Assembly: GCA_028282195.1 (NCBI GenBank)
Contig: JANQII010000144.1
Coordinates: 1 to 33,049 of the forward strand
Reading direction: 5' to 3'
DNA length: 33,049 nucleotides
DNA from: Prolixibacteraceae bacterium
Lineage (GTDB): Bacteria > Bacteroidota > Bacteroidia > Bacteroidales > Prolixibacteraceae
The translations under genes and the position numbers were made by a program. Position 1 is the first letter of the stretch. Each line of letters starts with the position of its first letter. The notes under the pieces are model-generated. The model was not told where the DNA came from. It ran no database searches and worked only from the letters and a program-made list of their open reading frames with translations. Shown piece after piece: positions 1 to 9,243 of this stretch.

Positions 1-6
1 TGAAGC

Positions 7-102
7 ACTAGTGTCGCGTCACTCATCGGATGACTAAAATGCTCGATATCAATAGAGTCATCCGATGAGTTTTTCAACGAAACTTTATGAACGCACTACT
101 AG
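7..102. repeat. Palindromic intergenic repeat with 15-bp hairpin
   Basis: The segment opens with ACTAGTGTCGCGTCAC (7-22). It holds a perfect 15-bp stem (21-35 ACTCATCGGATGACT with 56-70) around a 20-nt loop, and ends near GCACTACTAG, a degraded inverted copy of the opening. CTAG occurs at both edges (8-11 and 99-102). The first 16 bases recur inverted at 18421-18436 over the susD stop codon, so this is a dispersed repeat in this genome. The TTTT after the stem (71-74) means it could also terminate a plus-strand gene lying left of the window. The boundaries are my estimate. Confidence 0.55.
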
Positions 103-146
103 AAAAAATGGAAACCCGTTGTGCTGTTTAATTTGCCAACGGGTTC
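101..146 (-). terminator. Rho-independent terminator of the MFS gene
   Basis: A perfect 9-bp stem pairs AACCCGTTG (113-121) with CAACGGGTT (137-145) around a 15-nt loop. It starts 7 bases past the stop codon of the minus-strand MFS gene. Reading the minus strand, the stem is followed by a T-rich tract (TTTCCATTTTTT, 112-101). Confidence 0.75.
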
Positions 147-152
147 TTTAGT

Positions 153-1376
153 TTACTTATTTTCTTCTTTTATTCCATTTTTAAAAAATAGTATAAACAA
201 AAACAGGATCACCAATGTACATGCACTTGTAATACCCCAAACTTTATTCCAGTTAACCACATCTGCCCCATCTATATTCAATGTGTACATATCAATTAAT
301 TCACCATTGATAAAGTTCCCTGCGATCAGCCCCAAACCAAATGTTACCAGAAAGATAAAACCCTGTGCCTGGGCTCTCAGCTCCTCCGATACCCTTTTAT
401 GAATGTAAACCTGACCTCCTACAAAGAAAAACCCGAAGATAATTCCATGAATCAGGATTCCAACAAAATATAATATTGGTAAATCATTTAAGCCACCAAC
501 ATAAAAAGCCAAATAACGTATTAATAAAGCTATAAGGCCCAAAATCATGGTTGATCGCACACCGTACTTCTTTAACATGAACGGAACCATTATCATGAAA
601 AATATTTCAGCAAACTGCCCCCAGTTCATTGTCACAGTAATATATTTGAAGCCTACATCCTGCAAAAACTGGGACAGATATGACCAGTAAAGGGCAAATG
701 GGATCATTGCCAAAAAAGAAATAACAATGAATACTGAAAAGTTTTTATCCTTCATCAGGCTTACAGACCTTAATCCAAGAACATCAATAACCGACAGTTT
801 ACCATCCGTTTTGGTGGCAGGTGTTTTAGGCAAAGCCAGATTTGTTAAAGAAGCAACCAAAGCAGTTCCTGCCCCGCAATACAAAGGGATATTGGTTCCA
901 TCAATATCAACATTAAAAAATTTAACAGCAACCAGGCTAAATCCCCCCGAAACTACCCAGCCAATTGTTCCAAACACTCTAATTCGTGGAAATTGTTCTG
1001 AAGGTATATGAGCCATTGCAATTGCACTCGTTAAGCCCCATGAAGGCATGTAAACAATCATTGCAAACAGCAGAAAGACAAACAACATGTTTGGGTCCGT
1101 TTGCCTGGCAGCAAAAAATAATAATACTGAAGTGATTAAGTTCGTTAACATCAATACCTTTTCACTTGAAAGATATCGATCAGCAATAGCTCCTACGATT
1201 GGAGATGCAAGGCATCCAATTGCCACTGAGCTTAAAATAAGAGCTTTTTGGGTTCCTTCTACTCCAATATTTGTAAGGTAAGCTGCCAGTGGTACCCACC
1301 AAACTGCAAACAGTATAAATTGGAGAAATAGCATCAGACTAAGCTGAAAAAAAACGGCAAAGTTTTTTGATTTCAC
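153..1376 (-). CDS. MFS transporter, nucleoside:H+ symporter (NupG/XapB) type
   Basis: This 407-residue inner-membrane protein has about twelve hydrophobic segments and a charged linker near residues 190-210 that splits two six-helix halves. The opening (FFQLSLMLFLQFILFAVWW) and the GRF-like PRIRVFGTIGWVVSG segment are typical of the nucleoside:proton symporter branch of the major facilitator superfamily. NupG and XapB of that branch import nucleosides by proton symport. Bacteroidota carry many paralogues beside sugar genes, so the real substrate could be a nucleoside or another small polar molecule. It lies 200 bases downstream of the transaldolase gene on the same strand and has its own terminator. 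Length and both ends look complete. Family assignment is firm; substrate is not. Confidence 0.8.
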   Translation of the reverse strand: MKSKNFAVFFQLSLMLFLQFILFAVWWVPLAAYLTNIGVEGTQKALILSSVAIGCLASPIVGAIADRYLSSEKVLMLTNLITSVLLFFAARQTDPNMLFVFLLFAMIVYMPSWGLTSAIAMAHIPSEQFPRIRVFGTIGWVVSGGFSLVAVKFFNVDIDGTNIPLYCGAGTALVASLTNLALPKTPATKTDGKLSVIDVLGLRSVSLMKDKNFSVFIVISFLAMIPFALYWSYLSQFLQDVGFKYITVTMNWGQFAEIFFMIMVPFMLKKYGVRSTMILGLIALLIRYLAFYVGGLNDLPILYFVGILIHGIIFGFFFVGGQVYIHKRVSEELRAQAQGFIFLVTFGLGLIAGNFINGELIDMYTLNIDGADVVNWNKVWGITSACTLVILFLFILFFKNGIKEENK

Positions 1377-1576
1377 GTTCGTTAAATAGGTTAATAGTTG
1401 TTTAATTAGCTTGAAAAATTTAAAACTCGGTTAGGCCTGAATTTTATCAATTCTTTTAGTAACCTTATTCCAAAAGTTTTTCAGGCGTTAAAATAAACAA
1501 TTCTTACATTATAATTATTAATCAGAACCAAAAAAACGAACAGTACTCAAAAAATTTATAAAGAAATAAACTGAAT

Positions 1577-2800
1577 TTAGTCTGAAATTATCTGCTCAAT
1601 CCGCTTATCCAGTTGAGCCTGATCATTCATAAAACTTGCTAATCCAGCTAAGTTCAGTAAGGTATCAATGGCAAGTTCCCCGTCTAAAATACGTTCAATC
1701 CACCTTTCATGTTTTGGAATTTTACCATCCTCTGAAATTTGTTCTAAATCTTCAGTAGTTAAACGCGGAAATAAATCACCCAAACCAGCTTTATGGGCCT
1801 TTTGCACTAACTCATCTCCATTTCGGGGTAAGCTTAAATCCTGATTAACCGCAAACGAAACTTCTTTATCTGTCACTTCCCAAAGTTTTTCTACCCCCAT
1901 ACCGTTTGCAGAATCATTTAGGGTAACAGGATATTCTTCATCAAGTTTAGAGCTAAAATCTCCACTTAATTCTTTTTTACCAGCCGATGCTACCTTAGTT
2001 GGCATGGTATAAACATCAACACCTGCCAGCATTTCCAGTTGCCTGGCATTTCTCAAGCTGGCAGCAATCAATTTTGTAGGGTGATCATTTTCTTCGGAAA
2101 GTTCCTTCACCCATTTCTGCGTTGAAATAACCGATTTTTCCCCAACCCCAACATCATCACCTAACTCATTGTCTTTTATATAAGCACCTAAACGTCCCAG
2201 GAAAACGTTCACATAATCAGGCTTTGCTATAGCAGTAACCAAGACATTTTGTCGTGCACTGAATTCAAGCGTAAAATTGATTTTAACACCCAGTTCTTTT
2301 AATCGTCGTGCACCTAACAAACCTGTTGCAGTATATGGAACCTTCACAATAAATTGTTCTGGATTTATTTCATGATATCGTTGGCCATAATCAACTATGG
2401 CATCAAAGTCATGTGCGGTATCCGTGTGTAACTCAACGCTAACAAAACCACCAAACTTATTTGCCAGCCTCATGCCATGACGAGCATTCAAAATGAAAGC
2501 AATTTCAACTACCTGTTCCCTGATAGGAAGTTCACTTACAATTTCTTTTGCTTGTAAAATGAAATCATCATAAATCCCTTTTTGTATTTCATTATTTAAT
2601 AAGGTGTTGTTGGTAGTAAGTGCTGTCATTTCAGCTGACCAATTCTTTTCAGCCTCTTCAATGTCACCAGTATCCAACCATAATTCGGTACCAGTATTTT
2701 TCAAATTTTGCCAGAATTGATCTGCTTCTCCTTCAACTTTAGCTTCATCAATACCCCGTAATACAAACTGTTTTATTTTACTTCTAATTTCAGAGTCCAT
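1577..2800 (-). CDS. Transaldolase family protein
   Basis: The 407-residue cytoplasmic protein has the transaldolase TIM-barrel signatures: WLDTGD near residue 41, TTNNTLL near 62, the Schiff-base lysine K153 in IVKVPYTATG, and NFTLEFSARQ near 175, followed by VNVFLGRLGAY. Transaldolase moves a dihydroxyacetone unit between sugar phosphates in the non-oxidative pentose phosphate pathway. It is longer than the roughly 320-residue E. coli enzyme, because of an extended C-terminal half (about residues 260-407) with helical, charged sequence. That places it in a long subfamily whose exact substrate I cannot assign. It is divergent from the DUF1800 gene across 137 bases, which must hold both promoters. 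Confidence 0.85.
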   Translation of the reverse strand: MDSEIRSKIKQFVLRGIDEAKVEGEADQFWQNLKNTGTELWLDTGDIEEAEKNWSAEMTALTTNNTLLNNEIQKGIYDDFILQAKEIVSELPIREQVVEIAFILNARHGMRLANKFGGFVSVELHTDTAHDFDAIVDYGQRYHEINPEQFIVKVPYTATGLLGARRLKELGVKINFTLEFSARQNVLVTAIAKPDYVNVFLGRLGAYIKDNELGDDVGVGEKSVISTQKWVKELSEENDHPTKLIAASLRNARQLEMLAGVDVYTMPTKVASAGKKELSGDFSSKLDEEYPVTLNDSANGMGVEKLWEVTDKEVSFAVNQDLSLPRNGDELVQKAHKAGLGDLFPRLTTEDLEQISEDGKIPKHERWIERILDGELAIDTLLNLAGLASFMNDQAQLDKRIEQIISD

Positions 2801-2937
2801 ATGCTTTTTTTTCTTAGTAATTAAAATTAAGCTTTTAACAGAAGAATTTCAAGTCATTAGTTTATTACAAAACAATTATCTAAAAATGAAGTTATTAATT
2901 AAGAAAAAAGATTTGTCCAAATTCAACTTAACGCCTG

Positions 2938-4572
2938 ATGATGAAAATAGAAGAAAAGGATAAGCTTGCCCGACTTTACAACCAAAAGGTTCCTGATTTT
3001 CTAAAAAATAACCTGACCCTCACCCCGTATAATGATACTTTAGGAACAGCTAATGCCCGACATCTTTTATCAAGGACCCTTTTTGGCTTTAAGAAAGATG
3101 AGTTGTCACAGTTCTCCAGCTTAACAGCACAACAAGCCCTGGACATATTGCTGGCAGACTACCCGGCAGCTTCTCCTCCGTTAAATGTGGATGAACGTGA
3201 TGAGAGTGTTCCTATTGGCACAACCTGGGTAAACGAACCGCATGACAGTAAATACAACAATTACAGGGCAAACAGTGTCCAGTCGTGGTGGATTGGGCTT
3301 ATGCTTCACCAGGATTTATCGCTCCGGGAGAAGATGGTAATATTTTGGCATAACCACATTCCTGTAGAACGCCCTGTGGTTGGCCGCTCCGGTTTACTGT
3401 ACAAATATGTTGATTGTTTAAGGCGGAATGCATTGGGCAATTTTCAAACGTTGATTGAAGAAATTACTGTCTCCCCTGCTATGCTTCGGTATTTAAATGG
3501 TGATGACAATAAAGTAGGTGCACCAAACGAGAACTATGCCCGTGAACTTTTTGAGCTTTTCACCATTGGCAAAGGTCCGCTTATTGCCGAAGGAAACTAC
3601 ACCAACTACACTGAGGAAGATGTTGTTTCTGCTGCACGTTCATTAACTGGCTGGAGGGTCAATCAGGATAATGAAGCTTATTTTGTGAGCAACAGGCACG
3701 ACACTGGTGACAAACAATTCTCAGAAGCCCTGCAAAACCAACTAATTTCAGATGGGCAGGAAGAAGAATATAAAACGTTAATACAACTAATTTTTGATCA
3801 ACAGGAAACTTCAAAATACATTATACGCAAGCTCTACCGGTGGTTTGTTTATTATGCCATTGATGAAGACATTGAAACAACTATTATTGAACCTCTGGCA
3901 ACTGAATTCAGAAACAATAATTATGAATTGAAGCCTGTTTTGCGAATGCTTTTGGGCAGTCAGCACTTTCTGGATGCCAACATGCACGGCTCTTTAATTA
4001 AAAATCCGTTGGATATGGTTATTGGTTCGTTTAAGAACGTGAACTTCCCTGACCCAGGTACGGAAAATATAGTTACCCGCTATTCATTATGGATTATGCT
4101 GCATTATCAGGCTGGTATTCAGGAAATGAAACCATTTTACCCGCCTGATGTAGCCGGATGGCCTGCTTATTATCTTGAACCACAGTTTCATCAACTTTGG
4201 ATAAATTCAGTTACACTTCCCAATAAATCTGGTTTTACAAATTATCTCTGCTCAAAAAACGGCATTAAACGTAACAATGAATTTTTAAAAGTTGACTTTA
4301 TTGCCTTGGCCGAATCAGTTTCCGTACCTCACGATGTAAATGTATTGATACCCGAGTTGGCTGAAAGATTCTTTCCCAACCCCATCAACGATGCAAAACT
4401 TGCTGAGCTAAAAGATGTTTTAATTCCCGGTCTGCCAGATTTTGAATGGAATGTGGAATGGAATAAATATAAGAACAACCCTAACGATACTAACCAAAAA
4501 GAAGCAGTAGAAAATAAGCTTCGAAACCTGGTCAGAACAATGTTTAGAATGGCTGAATACTTATTATCATGA
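2938..4572 (+). CDS. DUF1800 family protein
   Basis: The 544-residue protein matches the DUF1800 family by HLLSRTLFG (residues 42-50), the WHNH motif (137-140) within VIFWHNHIPVE, and NENYARELFELFTIG (197-211). The molecular function of the family is unknown. Its genes are almost always paired with a DUF1501 gene, as here, where the stop overlaps the next start (ATGA at 4569-4572), implying translational coupling. I see no N-terminal signal peptide and no sorting domain. Two adjacent methionine codons open the frame; either could be the start. The repeated DUF1800/DUF1501 pairing suggests a joint envelope or secreted role, which is inference. Confidence 0.85.
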   Translation: MMKIEEKDKLARLYNQKVPDFLKNNLTLTPYNDTLGTANARHLLSRTLFGFKKDELSQFSSLTAQQALDILLADYPAASPPLNVDERDESVPIGTTWVNEPHDSKYNNYRANSVQSWWIGLMLHQDLSLREKMVIFWHNHIPVERPVVGRSGLLYKYVDCLRRNALGNFQTLIEEITVSPAMLRYLNGDDNKVGAPNENYARELFELFTIGKGPLIAEGNYTNYTEEDVVSAARSLTGWRVNQDNEAYFVSNRHDTGDKQFSEALQNQLISDGQEEEYKTLIQLIFDQQETSKYIIRKLYRWFVYYAIDEDIETTIIEPLATEFRNNNYELKPVLRMLLGSQHFLDANMHGSLIKNPLDMVIGSFKNVNFPDPGTENIVTRYSLWIMLHYQAGIQEMKPFYPPDVAGWPAYYLEPQFHQLWINSVTLPNKSGFTNYLCSKNGIKRNNEFLKVDFIALAESVSVPHDVNVLIPELAERFFPNPINDAKLAELKDVLIPGLPDFEWNVEWNKYKNNPNDTNQKEAVENKLRNLVRTMFRMAEYLLS

Positions 4573-6131
4573 GAAGAAGACGATTTATAAGAGATACATT
4601 CCTGGCACTTGGAACCCCTTTGGTTTTGCAAGGGCAAACGTTGGGTGTAATTAAAGAAAATCCATTTTTAAAAAGCTTAACGGCCAGTAATCCTGATCGG
4701 AAACTGGTTCTTGTACAACTCGATGGTGGAAATGATGGATTAAACACGTTTATTCCGCTTAATCAATATGGCCGCCTTCAATCCGTTCGTCCAAACATTG
4801 TTATTCCCGAAAATGAAATTATTGATTTTACAGATGATATAGGGCTTCACCCATCCATGCAGGAATTTAAAAACCTCTATGAAAATCAACACGCTTTGAT
4901 CATTCAAAACACAGGCTATCCAAATCCTAACCTGTCCCATTTTCGCTCAAAAGATATTGTTACATCCGGCTCTGATGCTGATGTGGTGATTAACTCAGGC
5001 TGGCTGGGCAGGAACCAACATGACCTGCACCCGGATTTTCCAACCGGATATCCCAATGAACAATATCCTGACCCAATCGCTGTTACTGTTGGTTCTTCAG
5101 GATCGCCAACTTGCCAGGGATATGGAAATAACCTGAGTGTTGTGATCAGAAACCTAAACGCTCAATATCAGCAAACCGGGGAAGAACCGGAAGAGTACCC
5201 CGATACATCATACGGGCATGAACTCAATTTCATTACTGAAGCCATGAAAGCCACTGAAGCTTACCTGGAAGCTGTTCAGGGAGCTGCGAATAATGCAGGG
5301 AATTTATCACCTTACTATCCCGAAAAAGGTGAAAACCGGTTGGCAGACAGTATGGCCATGGTAGCACGTTTAATAGCCGGGGGGTTAAAAACCCAGATTT
5401 ACATCGTTAGCCTGGGCGGTTTTGATACGCATGCCAAACAAGTTGACAGCAACGATTCGACATCCGGTGCCCATGCGAACCTGTTAAAAAATGTATCGCA
5501 AGCCTTATGGGCTTTTCAGGATGATATGATCCGGATGAAGAAAGATGACGAAGTACTTGGTTTTGTCTATACTGAATTTGGGCGACGCATCAAATCCAAT
5601 GACAGCTACGGGACAGATCATGGTGCAGCCTACCCATCCATATTATTTGGAACAATGGTAAACCCAACCATAATGGGAACAATAGAAGAAATACCAAACG
5701 ATGTAGATCCCAGGAAAAACCTCGACTTTCAATATGATTTCCGATCCATATATGCCTCAATTTATAAAGATTGGTTTGAAGCCGATGATGGAACAATCCG
5801 GGATATTCTTTTCAAGGACTTTGAGTATTTACCTATTTTGAAAAATTCAACAAACAGTAACTTTTTTGAAAAAGATCCAATTCAAATTGAGGTTTTTCCA
5901 AATCCGGCAAAAAGCCTAATCCATATTGAATTATTTTCAAATGCTAAATTCGGTGAAATCGCACTGTATAATTCTTCCGGTCAGCTCGAAAAGATTTTCT
6001 TCAGCAAAAAACTAAATTCTACATATAACCGAATGCAATTCGACCTAAATGGTATAAGTAAAGGAATTTACTTCCTAAGAGTAAGGTGTGATGAAAATTC
6101 AAAAACAAACAAACTAATAATTACGGATTAA
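4569..6131 (+). CDS. DUF1501 family protein with T9SS sorting domain
   Basis: This 520-residue protein begins with a twin-arginine-like MRRRRFIRDTFLALG leader and contains the sulfatase-like DUF1501 core: LVLVQLDGGNDGLNTF near residue 46, SLGGFDTHAKQ, and YTEFGRRIKSNDSYGTDHG. The last 83 residues (about 438-520) form a type A T9SS C-terminal sorting domain, with IEVFPNPAKS at the start and GIYFLRVRC and KLIITD at the end. The protein is therefore probably exported across the outer membrane and anchored or released. The enzyme activity is unknown; the alkaline-phosphatase-like fold suggests hydrolysis of a phospho- or sulfo-ester. It is coupled to the DUF1800 gene by a 4-base overlap. Its 3' end overlaps the convergent TPR gene by 11 bases. 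Confidence 0.85.
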   Translation: MRRRRFIRDTFLALGTPLVLQGQTLGVIKENPFLKSLTASNPDRKLVLVQLDGGNDGLNTFIPLNQYGRLQSVRPNIVIPENEIIDFTDDIGLHPSMQEFKNLYENQHALIIQNTGYPNPNLSHFRSKDIVTSGSDADVVINSGWLGRNQHDLHPDFPTGYPNEQYPDPIAVTVGSSGSPTCQGYGNNLSVVIRNLNAQYQQTGEEPEEYPDTSYGHELNFITEAMKATEAYLEAVQGAANNAGNLSPYYPEKGENRLADSMAMVARLIAGGLKTQIYIVSLGGFDTHAKQVDSNDSTSGAHANLLKNVSQALWAFQDDMIRMKKDDEVLGFVYTEFGRRIKSNDSYGTDHGAAYPSILFGTMVNPTIMGTIEEIPNDVDPRKNLDFQYDFRSIYASIYKDWFEADDGTIRDILFKDFEYLPILKNSTNSNFFEKDPIQIEVFPNPAKSLIHIELFSNAKFGEIALYNSSGQLEKIFFSKKLNSTYNRMQFDLNGISKGIYFLRVRCDENSKTNKLIITD

Positions 6132-6402
6132 ACATATCGGGAGTAAAATAGCTAATAATTGAAGCGGCCAAGTCGGCACTCGATTTAGCTTCCTGGTTCT
6201 CCGGATTAATTTCAAGCACTTTATTAAAAGCATTTATAGCCAATCCCCACTCGCCTTTTTTATAATGAATTTTACCAATCCACAAATGAAGCTGTTCATC
6301 ATTTGGCTTTTGTTTGAGCCAATCAGTCAAAATCTTATAAGCATCAGCTAACTGATTATTTTCATACAATTCTATGATCTTTTCATCCATCTCGTTAACC
6401 AT
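6121..6402 (-). CDS. Small tetratricopeptide-repeat protein
   Basis: The 93-residue protein carries two TPR-like helical hairpins: an N-terminal one around NNQLADAYKILTDWLKQKPND and a clear canonical one, GEWGLAINAFNKVLEINPENQEA. There is no signal peptide or membrane segment, so a cytoplasmic protein-protein adaptor is likely. It begins 12 bases after the relA-like stop codon and is probably cotranscribed with it. A second methionine at residue 5 (base 6390) is an alternative start. Its stop codon lies inside the coding 3' end of the convergent DUF1501 gene. No specific partner can be named. Confidence 0.7.
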   Translation of the reverse strand: MVNEMDEKIIELYENNQLADAYKILTDWLKQKPNDEQLHLWIGKIHYKKGEWGLAINAFNKVLEINPENQEAKSSADLAASIISYFTPDMFNP

Positions 6403-6414
6403 TAAACAGAAGCG

Positions 6415-8601
6415 CTAAGCATCTGCTCTTGAAACATGCAAGACTCCTTTTATGTTCTGTAATTTATTCATCAAAAAGTCCAAATGTTCCAGGTTATTCA
6501 CATATACGCGTAATGTACCCTCAAACTCCCCGTTTTCAGAATCAATATTTATGGAGCGCATTGACACACCAATATCTTTAGAAATAACGTGGGTAATTTG
6601 AGTTAGAATTCCGACCTCGTCAGTTCCGGACAACTTAATTGTAGCCTGAAAAGAAGAACGTTTTTTAGAATCCCTCCATTTGGCAGGTATTACCCGGTAT
6701 GGGTACCGCTCGATCATTTGCTTTGCATTAGGGCAATTACGGCGATGAATTTTTATGCCTTCATTAATTGTAACAAAACCAAAAATTTCATCTCCAAAAA
6801 TGGGATTACAACAAGGCGCTAATTTGTGATTTACATTTTTAATGTTGTTATCAATAACCAGGTAATCATCCCCTCCCGTAAACTCAAAATCTTTAACTTT
6901 ATCAGCCGGTAAAACTTCCTCCAACCGCTCTTTTGTTGATTCATCGGCTTCTTTCTCAACAAGTAATTCTTTAATATCAAGCGTATCGATCTTTCCAATT
7001 GAAATGTGATAATACAGTTCCTGGGCAAGCTTTAAGTTATAATGCTTGATTAACGTTCTGATAGCTTCGTCGTTATATTCAATTTTCCAGTTTTTGAGCT
7101 TTCTGGTTAGAATTTCCTTTCCATTCGCTGCTTCTCTCTTTTGTTCTTCATTAACACTGGCCTTTATGCGGTTTTTAGCTTTTGACGTTACAACAAAATC
7201 GAGCCAGTCCATTTTGGGTTTCTGGTTGTTTGATGTATCGATAGCTATTTGATCGCCGTTTTTTAGCTTGTGACGAAGTGTAACTTTTTTTCCATCCAAC
7301 ATTCCACCAACACATTTGTCCCCTACTTCCGAATGTATTTCATAAGCGAAATCAAGTAAAGTTGCACCTGCAGGAAGACGTTTCAAGTCACCTTTTGGAG
7401 TAAATACAAAAATTTCGTCTGTATAAATATCTGTACTGAAGTCATCAATAAAGTCAACGACATTTAGTTCAGGATTTTCCAGGATTTCACGAACATTAGA
7501 AAGCCATTTTTCCAACTCAGAACCTCCTGAGTTTCCTTTATAACGCCAGTGGGCTGCCAAGCCTTTTTCTGCTACCTCATCCATACGTCTGGTACGAATC
7601 TGAATTTCAACCCACTTATTATGAGGCCCTAAAACAGTTGCATGTAAGCTTTCGTAACCGTTTGATTTTGGTACTGTAATCCAATCCCGCATACGCTCCG
7701 GATTTGACTGGTACTCATCAGTAACAATTGAATAAACCTGCCAGCAATCCGATTTTTCAAGCTCTTGTTTCGAGTCAAGAATTACCCGGATAGCAAAAAG
7801 GTCATAAACCTCATCAAAACTAACCTTCTTATTTTGCATTTTATTCCAAATTGAATGAATCGATTTGGTCCTGGCTTTCATATCAAAATCAAACCCTCTG
7901 TCCCGAAGCTTATCTTCAATCGGCTTAACAAACTCAGCGACAAAGTTTCTACGCTCAGTTTCCGTTTCTTTTAAACGTTCATCCACATGGGTATATGCAT
8001 CCGGGTTTAAATTCTTCAGGCATAAATCCAACATCTCTGAATTCACATAATACAATCCTAAACGATGAGCTAATGGTGCATACAAATGAGAGGTTTCTAC
8101 TGATATTTTTTCCTGAACCTTTCGTGGCTGATTATCCAGATTTCGCATAACATGAAGCCTATCCGATATTTTGATAAGGATTACGCGTACATCACCAGCC
8201 AAAGCAAGCATTAGCTTACGGTAATTCTCTGAATGTAAGTCTACAGTATCTGTTCCCAGTGCATTAATCTTTGCCATTCCTTCAAGAATCCCGGCTACCG
8301 ATGCTCCAAATTTTTTTTCTATCTTTTTTAAATCGGGGCGGTTCTTCACATTTTCGTAAGTTACATTATGAAGAATCCCTGCAATAATTGAATTAGATCC
8401 AAGGCTAATTTCACTGGCAACAACTTCAGCAACTTCAAGGGAATGAACAAGAATTATATCACCGTTAGACCAGGTTTCTTCACCTAAAACCTGATGTGCA
8501 AAGTTAAATGCACGTTCAATTTCACTCATACCCTGCTCATCAATATTTGATTTGCATGCTTCAACTAAATTATCCCAGGCTTCTTTTATGAGTTTGTTCA
8601 T
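6415..8601 (-). CDS. RelA/SpoT-family (p)ppGpp synthetase with degenerate hydrolase domain
   Basis: I place the start at 8601 (MNKLIKEAW), giving 728 residues, because the longer reading would begin inside the ferritin terminator. Domain order is HD, synthetase, TGS, zinc-finger and ACT. The synthetase domain is intact, with KARTKSIHSIWNKM, VPKSNGYESLHATV and VEIQIRTRRMDEVAEKG, then AAHWRYK. TGS begins at EIFVFTPKGDLKRLP. APCCNPIFGDE with HRRNCPN forms the Cys-rich finger. The HD domain is eroded: canonical HDxxxED reads HNVTYEN (residues 78-84), and the DRLHNM motif reads DRLHVM (V151). Hydrolysis of (p)ppGpp is therefore probably lost, giving a synthetase-type enzyme of the stringent response. 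A second, hydrolase-competent Rel would be expected elsewhere in the genome. Confidence 0.9.
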   Translation of the reverse strand: MNKLIKEAWDNLVEACKSNIDEQGMSEIERAFNFAHQVLGEETWSNGDIILVHSLEVAEVVASEISLGSNSIIAGILHNVTYENVKNRPDLKKIEKKFGASVAGILEGMAKINALGTDTVDLHSENYRKLMLALAGDVRVILIKISDRLHVMRNLDNQPRKVQEKISVETSHLYAPLAHRLGLYYVNSEMLDLCLKNLNPDAYTHVDERLKETETERRNFVAEFVKPIEDKLRDRGFDFDMKARTKSIHSIWNKMQNKKVSFDEVYDLFAIRVILDSKQELEKSDCWQVYSIVTDEYQSNPERMRDWITVPKSNGYESLHATVLGPHNKWVEIQIRTRRMDEVAEKGLAAHWRYKGNSGGSELEKWLSNVREILENPELNVVDFIDDFSTDIYTDEIFVFTPKGDLKRLPAGATLLDFAYEIHSEVGDKCVGGMLDGKKVTLRHKLKNGDQIAIDTSNNQKPKMDWLDFVVTSKAKNRIKASVNEEQKREAANGKEILTRKLKNWKIEYNDEAIRTLIKHYNLKLAQELYYHISIGKIDTLDIKELLVEKEADESTKERLEEVLPADKVKDFEFTGGDDYLVIDNNIKNVNHKLAPCCNPIFGDEIFGFVTINEGIKIHRRNCPNAKQMIERYPYRVIPAKWRDSKKRSSFQATIKLSGTDEVGILTQITHVISKDIGVSMRSINIDSENGEFEGTLRVYVNNLEHLDFLMNKLQNIKGVLHVSRADA

Positions 8602-8624
8602 TAGGAAAACAGATTTATGAAAGT

Positions 8625-8660
8625 TAAAAAGGCCACCCGCAGTTGACGGATAGCCTTTCA
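8625..8660 (-). terminator. Rho-independent terminator of the ferritin gene
   Basis: On the minus strand AAAGGCTATCCGT pairs with GCGGGTGGCCTTT over 13 positions (including G-U pairs) around a 5-nt loop, followed by a T-run. It lies about 25 bases after the ferritin stop codon and ends about 25 bases before the relA-like start at 8601. The relA-like gene therefore needs its own promoter or read-through. Confidence 0.8.
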
Positions 8661-8682
8661 AACAAATTATATTTTGATTATT

Positions 8683-9195
8683 CTATTCCGCCTTGGTTTC
8701 GTCAACAAAGACACGGCTTTTCAATTCGCGGTTTAACATGAAAACTCCGTTACCCTGTCCGTTTATGAGCTTCAAATTGTCGAGAAGTTCAGTAACATTA
8801 GCTTCTTCCTCAACTTGCTCATCAACAAACCACTTAAGGAAACTTTGGGTTGCATGGTCGCTACACTCAACAGCAATGTTCATAATTTCATTAATCAAAC
8901 CTGTCACCTTCTGTTCATGCTCTAATGTTTTTTCATAAACATCAATAATGCCGTCGAATTCTGTTGGAACACCTTCAATTGGTGCTAACATTACCCGCCC
9001 TCCGCGTTCATTGATATAGTCGAAAAACTTTATGGCATGTGAAAGCTCTTCCTGATACTGAACTTTCATCCAATTGGCAAAACCATTTAATCCTTTATCT
9101 TCAAAATATGCCGACATGGAAAGGTACAAATAGGCTGAATGCATTTCTGCATTAATCTGATCATTTAAGGCTTTTAATACTTTATCTTTAAGCAT
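8683..9195 (-). CDS. Ferritin (non-haem, FtnA type)
   Basis: Starting at 9195 (MLKDKVLKALNDQ) gives 170 residues, the usual bacterial ferritin length. It also puts the ferroxidase ligands at the classic positions E17, E50, H53, E94, Q127 and E130. The in-frame extension to 9246 adds 17 residues with no family match. The protein would assemble as a 24-subunit cage that oxidises Fe(II) and stores it as a mineral in the cytoplasm. Both A and B iron sites look complete; no haem-ligand methionine typical of bacterioferritin is evident. It has its own terminator, and a 17-bp palindrome lies about 50 bases upstream, so it is probably a single-gene unit. Confidence 0.92.
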   Translation of the reverse strand: MLKDKVLKALNDQINAEMHSAYLYLSMSAYFEDKGLNGFANWMKVQYQEELSHAIKFFDYINERGGRVMLAPIEGVPTEFDGIIDVYEKTLEHEQKVTGLINEIMNIAVECSDHATQSFLKWFVDEQVEEEANVTELLDNLKLINGQGNGVFMLNRELKSRVFVDETKAE

Positions 9196-9243
9196 GATTA
9201 TTGATTTTTGTTTGGTTAAAAATACGAAAATTGATTTTTTATC

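Noticed and set aside
8601..8661. Longer N-terminus for the RelA/SpoT protein
   Set aside because: The added 20 codons come from the ferritin terminator hairpin, so the start at 8601 is preferred.
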